DNA of 12,794 bases, from contig VFKQ01000029.1 of NCBI GenBank assembly GCA_009885445.1, positions 1 through 12,794 on the forward strand, written 5' to 3'. How positions within the stretch are numbered: the first letter of the stretch is position 1; each line of letters opens with the position of its first letter. Below are positions 7,032-12,794 of the stretch, in pieces. Under the pieces are notes generated by a model. That model had not been told where the DNA came from, searched no databases, and saw only the letters and a list, made by a program, of their open reading frames with translations. The DNA is from Anaerolineaceae bacterium. GTDB lineage: Bacteria > Chloroflexota > Anaerolineae > Anaerolineales > Villigracilaceae. The position numbers and the translations under genes were made by a program.

Positions 7032-8059
7032 ATGAAAAAAATATTTTCTGCATTACAAATCATTGGCGCAATTGCAATCCTGCTCAGCGCATGTGGCGTC
7101 AAATCAACAGCGACCATCACCGCGCCTCCCATGCGGACAGCCGCACCTCCCTCCGCGCCGATCATCGAAACCACCCTGCCCATGCTCAGCATCTGGGACG
7201 AGTTGTTGCAAGCCGCGCCCTACCCGCATCAATTTCCGTTGCCCGAATCCATTCACAGCGCCATCGACGGCATCTACACAAAAATCGACTCATCCCCGCC
7301 GCAATGGTGGACGTGCTATCGTTGCGCCGACTATCGCGTCATGGGCGGCATCTGGCGCATCCAATTCAGCGCGGGCGTCATGCGCATTTATTATCAAGTC
7401 ACCAACTGGAAAAGCATCACCTCCTTCACCATCAGCGGAAACCACCTGAAAATTTTCAACGACCCATACTGTCCCCAAGAAGTCGGCGAATACGATTGGA
7501 CTCTCAGCGACGGCAATTTAATTTTGACTCCTGTCAAAGATGGTTGTGCATTTGATCTAAGAAACGAAAATTTGATTAAACAATCCTGGACGGATTGCGC
7601 CAAAGAGGGCGTACCCGCTGAAGGTTGCTCCGACCCCGTCAGCCCGTCCACCAGCGGACCCGTAAGCGGGTTGCCCTTCACAGTCACCGTCCACGCTGGA
7701 GATAGTCACTACTACACCCAGCGCCCCGAAATCATCGTCGCCTCCAACCCTGAGGATGTCCCTTCGCCGAGGGGATTCAAATCCGCTACCACGAGCAGAG
7801 CATTCCCTTTGGAACACAACGGGTTTTATGGAAACAAGGTGATTGGATCGAAGCCACCACCTCCCTGCCCTTCAGTTCCATCGGCGTGCAACTTTGGGGC
7901 TCGGGCTACCTCGGCTGGGCGCGCGTCTTATTTGACAACATCGAAGTCACTGGCTTCACGCCGGGAACACACACCATCCGCGTCGAGAGTCTCTCCTTCG
8001 ATTATCATCCCATTAAAGTTTATTCGTTTGGGTTTAGTAATCAGACGGTGGGGAAATAG
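7032..8059 (+). pseudogene. Lipoprotein gene broken by a one-base frameshift
   Basis: The first 243 codons encode a lipoprotein: signal peptide with lipobox LSAC (Cys21), a short Pro/Ala/Thr linker, then a Trp- and Tyr-rich domain with several Cys residues. From about 7760-7774 the opening frame becomes unlikely protein, while the next frame gives a coherent C terminus: IQIRYHEQSIPFG, WIEATTSLPF, LWGSGYLGWARVLFDNIEV, ending at TAG 8057-8059. Restoring one base in the C3 run at 7760-7762 or the G4 run at 7771-7774 would give a protein of about 342 residues. The C-terminal portion looks like a secreted beta-sandwich (inference). It is either a real mutation or an assembly error; no slippery heptamer is present. 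Function unknown. Read without correction, the opening frame runs into the thioesterase gene and makes a false fusion. Confidence 0.75.
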
Positions 8060-8069
8060 TTTTCCCATG

Positions 8070-8106
8070 CAAAGTGGCAGTCACTTTAAAAGTGATTACC
8101 ACTTTG
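8070..8106. repeat. Palindromic repeat upstream of the thioesterase
   Basis: Two 18-base arms (8070-8087 and 8089-8106) around a central A are complementary except at two positions, one of which can form a G-T pair. The arms begin and end with CAAAGTGG and CCACTTTG. It fills most of the 85-base spacer and has no T tract after it. A dispersed repeat is more likely than a terminator. Confidence 0.6.
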
Positions 8107-8131
8107 TAACTCGAAAGCGCCTTCCCTTTGG

Positions 8132-8137
8132 TAAACT
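8132..8137 (+). promoter_or_regulatory. Putative -10 box of a leaderless thioesterase transcript
   Basis: TAAACT lies exactly 7 bases before the ATG at 8145, so transcription would begin at or next to the A of the start codon. No Shine-Dalgarno sequence precedes the ATG; the bases there are pyrimidine-rich. No clear -35 box was found. Confidence 0.35.
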
Positions 8138-8144
8138 TTCCCCC

Positions 8145-8567
8145 ATGCCCAACTCACCCATCTTCAGCTACACCTTCAGCGTCCCGCAAAATGCCATTGA
8201 CGACTATGGCCACGTCAACAATGTCATCTACGTTCAGTGGATGCAGGATGCCGCGATTCGTCACGGCGAGGCCACGCCCGGCTACAAGCTGGCCGAAAAT
8301 ACCGGCTGGTTTGCGCGTGAGCACCGCATTGAATATCTCGCGCCCGCATTTGTGGACGAAGAAATAGAAGTGCGCACCTGGCTGGCAGAAGCCAAGCGCT
8401 CGCGCGCACATCGCAGATACGAATTTATCCGCAGGGCGGATGGCAAACTCATCGCCAAAGGCGAGACGCAATGGATTCATGTGGACCTGACTACAGGCCG
8501 GCCCATTCAAATCCCGGCGACGGTTATGGAGCTTGTCCAACTACTTCCTGACACACCGGCCTCATAA
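8145..8567 (+). CDS. Acyl-CoA thioesterase, hotdog (4HBT) fold
   Basis: A 140-residue cytoplasmic protein of the 4HBT/FadM-YbgC-like thioesterase group, which hydrolyses acyl-CoA or acyl-ACP thioesters. The key motif is DDYGHVNNVIYVQWMQDA (Asp19 to about residue 36), with Gly22-His23 and Asn25-Asn26 as in the GH[VM]NN..Y pattern; the Asp nearby is the likely catalytic residue. The HRIEYLAPAFVDEEIEVRTW segment and the ending ETQWIHVDLTTGRP also fit the family. The size is normal (about 130-150). The start at 8145 is the only one that gives the family N terminus; the longer upstream reading is the wrong-frame tail of the broken lipoprotein gene. The natural substrate cannot be told from the sequence. 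Confidence 0.87.
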   Translation: MPNSPIFSYTFSVPQNAIDDYGHVNNVIYVQWMQDAAIRHGEATPGYKLAENTGWFAREHRIEYLAPAFVDEEIEVRTWLAEAKRSRAHRRYEFIRRADGKLIAKGETQWIHVDLTTGRPIQIPATVMELVQLLPDTPAS

Positions 8568-8595
8568 CGCCGCGTTCCGCGCAGCCGATTTCGTC

Positions 8596-8601
8596 TATAA
8601 T
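8596..8601 (+). promoter_or_regulatory. Putative -10 box for the SLATT gene
   Basis: TATAAT in the 73-base spacer after the thioesterase, 39 bases before the ATG at 8641. The -35 region is poor (TTCCGC at 8575-8580, 15-base spacing). It suggests that the SLATT gene has its own transcript. Confidence 0.4.
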
Positions 8602-8630
8602 TGGCCGCAGTGATTTTATTTTCCGATTGC

Positions 8631-8634
8631 GGAG
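8631..8634 (+). promoter_or_regulatory. Ribosome binding site that selects the SLATT start
   Basis: GGAG ends directly before the ATG at 8635, too close to serve it, but is 6 bases before the ATG at 8641. It therefore favours the second ATG, removing two residues (Met-Pro). Confidence 0.55.
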
Positions 8635-8640
8635 ATGCCC

Positions 8641-9993
8641 ATGAACACATCTGAAGACAGTCAAGACCCGATTTTAGAGGTAGCCTGGACTCGTTACGCC
8701 GAGTTTGACCTGGCCGCCAAGAGTCGCTCAAAGATCCAAAAAACATTTCATCGCTGGGTGGGGATCATTGGTGTGCTGGCCGTCTTTTTTGCGATCCTCT
8801 CGGCGATATTACCGACCAATTTAATCCCCGCGATTATCGTTGCCATAAAAATCGTCTTCGTGCTTCTGCCTATTACTGCCTCGATTCTGGCAAACGTGGG
8901 CAACCAATTTTTTAGCGGCGCAGACGGATTGGTTTTACGCGCTGGCGCCGAACAAATCCACCGCGAGATTTATCAATACCGGACGATATTACAGGATAGC
9001 CCCGATAGGAAAAGCTGGCTCGAAAATCGCCTGCGAGAAATCCTGCGAGAGGTTCACCGCAGTTTGAACGGCGAGCTGTCACTCGAAGCCTATTCGGGTG
9101 AGTTGCCGCCGCCCTACAGCGTGGGCAACGTGCGCAAAGATAAGGGCTTTGCCGATCTTAATGCACAGGCTTATTTCACCCTACGCACTAAAGACCAGTT
9201 GGACTGGCATATTAACCGCCGCAATCGCCTGCACACAGAGCGAGTCCGCTTGCAAGTTTATATCTTTATTGCTGGCGCGCTCGGCACGGTCATCGCTTCG
9301 CTCAGCGCGGCTTTCTTAAAAAGCAATATCGGCTTGTGGGTGGCTTTGTTTACCGCCATTTCAACCGCGCTGGTGAGTTGGAAGGAATTGCGCAACCTCG
9401 ACATGACCATCCGCAACTTCAGCAAGGTCACACTCGAGTTGGGATTTATTTCGGACCATTGGAAAAACCTGACTGCCGCAGAAAAGACACAGGCCGAGTT
9501 CTTCAACATGGTCAAAGACACCGAAAGCGTTTTGTGGAATCAAAATATCGAATACATCAAATCCATGCAGGAAGCGTTGGAGACATCCAAGCAAACGCAG
9601 GCGAATTTGATCGATCAGGCCATGCAACATAGCCGTCAAGCCGTCAGCCAACTGAACGAAGATTCTACAGCGGAGACTATGCTAGCCTACGTGCCGCAGC
9701 CACCCCCCGTTTACCATCCGAACCAGCCGATTGCGGCGAACCTAGCGGGTCAGCCTGTTCAGCCTTATCAAGGCGAACTTGGCGCGCCGGACTTCAATCC
9801 GATGAGCACCAACCTAATCCCTGAGGGCGCGTTTGATGACCCCACCGAACACTTGAATTTTGGCATGGCGGGCTTGGTGCCCGAGGGAAGTTTCGACGAA
9901 GCGCCCGCATCCATGGGCGGAGCGCCCGTCCCAGAGGGCACATTCTCCCCCGAGAATTCCACGCCACCTTCCAGCGGCGGGGTCGGCGACTAA
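8641..9993 (+). CDS. Tandem SLATT-type (DUF4231-like) four-helix membrane protein
   Basis: A 450-residue membrane protein built from two 2-TM units that resemble the SLATT/DUF4231 families. Helices are at about 39-58, 62-88, 206-226 and 230-247. Unit 1 has an amphipathic start (WTRYAEFDLAAKSR) and, after helix 2, LRAGAEQIHREIYQYRT. Unit 2 has QLDWHINRRNRLHTERV before helix 3 and, after helix 4, a segment ending FFNMVKDTESVLWNQN that matches the F..[VM]...E...W ending of the family. SLATT proteins are predicted pore-forming effectors controlled by SMODS or SLOG nucleotide sensors; this is family-level knowledge, and no such partner is seen here. Residues about 341-450 are a Pro/Gly-rich, probably disordered tail with three PEG[AST]F motifs. 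The family assignment is by pattern, without a profile search. Confidence 0.72.
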   Translation: MNTSEDSQDPILEVAWTRYAEFDLAAKSRSKIQKTFHRWVGIIGVLAVFFAILSAILPTNLIPAIIVAIKIVFVLLPITASILANVGNQFFSGADGLVLRAGAEQIHREIYQYRTILQDSPDRKSWLENRLREILREVHRSLNGELSLEAYSGELPPPYSVGNVRKDKGFADLNAQAYFTLRTKDQLDWHINRRNRLHTERVRLQVYIFIAGALGTVIASLSAAFLKSNIGLWVALFTAISTALVSWKELRNLDMTIRNFSKVTLELGFISDHWKNLTAAEKTQAEFFNMVKDTESVLWNQNIEYIKSMQEALETSKQTQANLIDQAMQHSRQAVSQLNEDSTAETMLAYVPQPPPVYHPNQPIAANLAGQPVQPYQGELGAPDFNPMSTNLIPEGAFDDPTEHLNFGMAGLVPEGSFDEAPASMGGAPVPEGTFSPENSTPPSSGGVGD

Positions 9994-10004
9994 CTCTTTC
10001 AAAC

Positions 10005-10035
10005 AAAAAGCCAACTCAATCGAGTTGGCTTTTTT
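10005..10035. terminator. Bidirectional intrinsic terminator between convergent genes
   Basis: GCCAACTC (10010-10017) pairs with GAGTTGGC (10022-10029) around a 4-base loop, with A5 on the left and T6 on the right. It follows the SLATT stop by 11 bases and lies just after the end of the - strand gene, so it can end transcripts from both sides. Confidence 0.9.
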
Positions 10036-10038
10036 CAT

Positions 10039-10530
10039 TTATTTCTCTGCATCGAGATCAGGCACAGGAATCATTACCTCTTTCACCTTCTCACTCGGAA
10101 AGGCCCATATCTCGCCTTTCACACCGCGCGCCAGATGAAAATCTCCGGCGCGGACAGTGGTGGGGCCTTCGAGCGAGTACACCGTCACTTCCTGGTCAAC
10201 GTCACCATTGGTGATGACCACCAGCGGAATCAACCACGTCATCGAGCGCTTGATGCAAAAACCCGGGCGGGTGATGATATAGCTCTCGTCAAAAATATCC
10301 GCGCGCACAGGCCAGCGATCGAGCGAGTTTTGTATGTCGCTGACCAGCATGTCGCCGGACGAAACGTTTACCGTCTCGCCCCACGGCATGAGCAGTTCCA
10401 TGATCTGCGGTTCATCAGAGGCGGGCGAAAATACTTCCACATGTCGCTCGATGAAACTTCGATACGGCTTGAATGCCAATTCGCGCAGAATTGGGTCTTG
10501 AGAAGTAATCGGGATCGGGGCCTTCTCCAT
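10039..10530 (-). CDS. Uncharacterised protein with two Gly-Asp/Trp repeats
   Basis: A 163-residue soluble protein with no signal peptide or membrane helix. I do not recognise a named family. Two similar segments are visible: one from Val56 (Gly59-Asp60, Trp73, Tyr84) and one from Val126 (Gly129-Asp130, Trp142, Met153). The first, SSGDMLVSD followed by RWPVRADIFDESY, resembles a short PGD[YW]-type motif seen in many uncharacterised bacterial proteins; this is a memory-based comparison. It is the last gene on the - strand, 65 bases after the formate dehydrogenase gene, and ends at the shared terminator. It seems to have its own promoter and no Shine-Dalgarno sequence, so a link to formate dehydrogenase is possible but unproven. 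Confidence 0.75.
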   Translation of the reverse strand: MEKAPIPITSQDPILRELAFKPYRSFIERHVEVFSPASDEPQIMELLMPWGETVNVSSGDMLVSDIQNSLDRWPVRADIFDESYIITRPGFCIKRSMTWLIPLVVITNGDVDQEVTVYSLEGPTTVRAGDFHLARGVKGEIWAFPSEKVKEVMIPVPDLDAEK

Positions 10531-10537
10531 AATTAAA

Positions 10538-10543
10538 ATTCTA
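10538..10543 (-). promoter_or_regulatory. Putative -10 box of a leaderless transcript
   Basis: On the - strand TAGAAT is preceded by TGC, making an extended -10 element, and ends 7 bases before the ATG at 10530. Transcription would begin at the start codon. The bases before the ATG are A/T only, with no ribosome site. Confidence 0.45.
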
Positions 10544-10595
10544 GCACAAATCGAAACTGAATCATGGCGCTGTGATGGCTATTATCCAATTGCAA

Positions 10596-12794
10596 TTAAT
10601 AACGGCCGCGTTCCATAATCACTTCGGGATGCGCCAGCTGATCCTCACGCGCCGCGAAGACCTGCACAGCGCAGGCTTTAAATTCTGGAATCTTCGCCTG
10701 CGGATCAAGCGCATCGTTGGTCAATAAGTTTGCCGCCGCTTCTGCAAAGTGAAATGGGATGAAGACCACGCCAATAGACGTTTTCTCCGTCACCGAAACA
10801 CGCAGCACCACCTCCCCGCGTCGCGACGTCACCCGAACCGGGTCGCCGTTTCGAATGCCGTGCATCTCCGCGTCGGCGGGGTGCATATCCACGCGCGCTT
10901 CGGGGTAGGCTTCGTTAAGCACGGAGTTGCGCGTCATTGAGCCGCCGTGCCAGTGTTCGAGAACCCGCCCCGTGGTGAGGATGAACGGGTATTCGTCGTC
11001 GGCTTCCTCCATCACAGGGACATAATCCAACGGGAAAAATTTTCCGCGCCCGCTGGGGAAAGTTTCAGTGAACAGGGTCGGCGTGCCCGGATGGTCCATG
11101 GTTGGGACGGGGTAGATCAAACCAACTTTGTCGATACGCTCATAAGTGATGCCCGCGTAATCGAGATTGACACTGCCCATCTCGCGCAGAATCTCTTCGG
11201 GGTTTGAGTAGCTCCAGTTTGAGGTAGGCCGCCCGAGGCGCGACTCGAGGCGAAGCGCGAGGTCGCAGATAATTTTCCAGTCGACTCGCGATTGTCCGCG
11301 TGGAGGTTGCGCGGCGCGGACACGTTGTACGCGGCGGTCGGTGTTGCTGAATGTCCCGTCTTTTTCGGCGAAGGGAGTGGCGGGCAAAAAGACATCGGCG
11401 AACGCGCCGGACTCGTTGATAAAAATATCCTGCGCGACGAGGAACTCAAGGTGTTGCATGTGCTTGCGCGTCTCGTTGAGATTCGGCTCGGACATCATTG
11501 GGTTCTCGCCCATGATGTACAGCGCGCGCACACCGCCCTCATGCGCGTGAGTCAAAATTTCAGTGGTGGTCAGGCCGAGTTTGCGCGAGAGGCCGCCCGA
11601 CTCAACGTTCCATGCTTTTTCCCATTGCGCGGCGTTGTCTTCATTATCAACGCGCATGTAGCCGGAATAATGAAAGGGCATGCAACCCATGTCGCTCGCG
11701 CCTTGCACGTTGTTTTGCCCGCGCAATGGATTCAGTCCCGTGCCATCGCGGCCGATGTGACCAGTGAGGAAGGCGAGATGAATCAGCGCGAGCGCGGAGG
11801 CCGTGCCGTGCGAGAGTTGCGAAATGCCCATGCCCCAATAAATGGCCGCGCTCTTCGCAGTGGCATACATACGCGCGGCTCTGCGAATATCTTCGGCGGG
11901 GACACCGGAAAGTTCTTCAGCGTATTCGGGCGTGAATTTTTCGAGCGACTCGATAAAATCTTGATAGCCTTCGGTGCGCTTCGCAATAAAATCGTGATTG
12001 ATTAAATTTTCTTTGACGATGACATGCGCCATCGCGCTGAACACAGGCACGTTCGTGCCGGGCTTGAGCGGAAGCCACATCTCGGCAAAGTCCACGAGTT
12101 CGATGCGGCGCGGGTCAATGACGATCATCTTGGCGCCATATTTTTCAACCGCTTCTTTCATTTGCAGGCCGATGATGGGATGATTCTCGGTGGTGTTCGA
12201 GCCGGTGACGATGAACACGTCGTTCATAATTACCTGTGACGCCGTGTTGCTCATCGCGGAGGAGCCGACGGCTTTTTGCAAAGCAACGACGGAGCCAGCG
12301 TGGCACAGACGTGTGCAGTGGTCAATGTTGTTGGTGCGGAATAATGTGCGATACATTTTCTGCAAAAGATAATTATCTTCGTTGGTGGCTTTGGCGCAAC
12401 AATAGACGGCCATCGCATCCGAGCCATCGCGCTGATAGATGCGCACGAGATTCTCGGCAACGAAGTTGAGCGCGGTGTCCCAGTCAGTTTCGACCCAGTC
12501 CCAATCATTGGAGATTTGCGAATTGGGAATCGGCTGTCCATCTTTGCTCACGGCGAAAACTTGCTCGCGTCCCTCGGGCTTGGGCTTGCCTTCGAGCAAA
12601 TATCTGCGCACGAGCGGCGTGGTGACGCGCTTCGGGTGATAGACATAGTCGTAACCGAAGCGTCCCTTCACGCACAGGTTGCCCTTGTTGACAGGTGAGT
12701 CGAACGGCGAAGTCACCTTGAAGATGAAGTCATCTTTGACGTGCAATTCTAAATTACAGCCTACACCGCAATACGGGCAGGTGGTGGTGACAAT
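10596..12794 (-). CDS. fdhA: Formate dehydrogenase catalytic subunit, cysteine type, 5'-truncated
   Basis: This molybdenum- or tungsten-bis(pyranopterin) enzyme oxidises formate to CO2. The frame is open to the window edge, and 732 residues are visible. The N-terminal part carries the 4Fe-4S ligands CPYCGVGC (Cys6, Cys9, Cys13) and Cys41 in LCVKG; Lys43 in that motif is the electron-transfer lysine of the family. The metal ligand is Cys164 in CTRLCHA (codon TGC at 12303-12305, not UGA), followed by the conserved His. GSNTTENHP and NPLRGQNNVQGASDMG are diagnostic of the FdhA/FdhF group. The C-terminal molybdopterin-dinucleotide-binding domain has LTTGRVLEHWHGGSMTRN and ends near the stop. The TTG at 12746 is an internal Leu codon. 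No Tat signal is visible; the true start and any extra N-terminal Fe-S domains lie outside the window. Confidence 0.93.
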   Translation of the reverse strand: MVTTTCPYCGVGCNLELHVKDDFIFKVTSPFDSPVNKGNLCVKGRFGYDYVYHPKRVTTPLVRRYLLEGKPKPEGREQVFAVSKDGQPIPNSQISNDWDWVETDWDTALNFVAENLVRIYQRDGSDAMAVYCCAKATNEDNYLLQKMYRTLFRTNNIDHCTRLCHAGSVVALQKAVGSSAMSNTASQVIMNDVFIVTGSNTTENHPIIGLQMKEAVEKYGAKMIVIDPRRIELVDFAEMWLPLKPGTNVPVFSAMAHVIVKENLINHDFIAKRTEGYQDFIESLEKFTPEYAEELSGVPAEDIRRAARMYATAKSAAIYWGMGISQLSHGTASALALIHLAFLTGHIGRDGTGLNPLRGQNNVQGASDMGCMPFHYSGYMRVDNEDNAAQWEKAWNVESGGLSRKLGLTTTEILTHAHEGGVRALYIMGENPMMSEPNLNETRKHMQHLEFLVAQDIFINESGAFADVFLPATPFAEKDGTFSNTDRRVQRVRAAQPPRGQSRVDWKIICDLALRLESRLGRPTSNWSYSNPEEILREMGSVNLDYAGITYERIDKVGLIYPVPTMDHPGTPTLFTETFPSGRGKFFPLDYVPVMEEADDEYPFILTTGRVLEHWHGGSMTRNSVLNEAYPEARVDMHPADAEMHGIRNGDPVRVTSRRGEVVLRVSVTEKTSIGVVFIPFHFAEAAANLLTNDALDPQAKIPEFKACAVQVFAAREDQLAHPEVIMERGRY

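Noticed and set aside
7758..7766. Programmed -1 frameshift
   Set aside because: There is no slippery heptamer of the X XXY YYZ type and no evident downstream stimulator tied to it; a homopolymer indel is simpler.
7032..8567. A single 511-residue lipoprotein-thioesterase fusion
   Set aside because: The middle section is low-quality sequence while the adjacent frame gives a coherent C terminus with its own stop at 8057-8059. The thioesterase part is complete from 8145.
11292..12005. Plus-strand frame of 237 codons inside formate dehydrogenase
   Set aside because: It is antisense to conserved dehydrogenase motifs and has no family features.
12303..12305. Selenocysteine at the formate dehydrogenase active site
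   Set aside because: The codon is TGC, so this is the cysteine form.

Overview
The window (about 55% G+C by eye) looks like a chromosomal segment of a Chloroflexi bacterium of the Anaerolineae type. This is inferred from three things: Cys-anchored lipoproteins with long Pro/Thr/Ser-rich linkers, a Ser/Thr kinase fused to an extracytoplasmic FGE-like domain, and intergenic spacers packed with short palindromes. No rRNA, tRNA, CRISPR array, transposase or phage gene is visible.

Layout. Positions 1-9993 read on the + strand: a 5'-truncated aspartate ammonia-lyase (1-1170); a CoxD-like MoxR ATPase (1179-2144) whose ribosome site overlaps the aspA stop; a hairpin terminator and promoter (about 2191-2263); a membrane Ser/Thr kinase with a C-terminal FGE/SUMF-like domain (2309-4210); a 264-base spacer with a nested inverted repeat; a lipoprotein with a Ca-binding-type Asp motif (4475-5470); a perfect palindrome running into the ribosome site of a CoxE-like VWA protein (5520-6896); a second lipoprotein broken by a one-base frameshift (7032-8059); a hotdog acyl-CoA thioesterase (8145-8567); and a tandem SLATT membrane protein (8641-9993). 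A bidirectional terminator (10005-10035) separates these from two - strand genes: a small uncharacterised protein with a duplicated Gly-Asp/Trp motif (10039-10530) and a 5'-truncated cysteine-type molybdenum/tungsten formate dehydrogenase catalytic subunit (10596-12794).

How they may work together. The MoxR ATPase and the VWA protein are the two halves of a CoxD/CoxE-type chaperone pair. Here they are separated by a transmembrane kinase and a lipoprotein, and no CO dehydrogenase gene is in view. One reading is an envelope-signalling module: extracytoplasmic domain, cytoplasmic kinase, ATP-driven MoxR-VWA remodelling. The SLATT protein downstream belongs to a family of predicted membrane effectors in nucleotide-signal conflict systems, but no nucleotide cyclase or SLOG partner lies in the window, so its role is open. 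AspA, the thioesterase and formate dehydrogenase look like ordinary metabolism.

The most notable points are the MoxR-kinase-lipoprotein-VWA order, a kinase with Asn-Arg-Asp in place of His-Arg-Asp and an FGE domain without the copper-binding cysteines, the SLATT protein with a three-copy PEG[AST]F tail, palindromes in the spacers including one that supplies part of a ribosome site, and two genes that appear to be leaderless.
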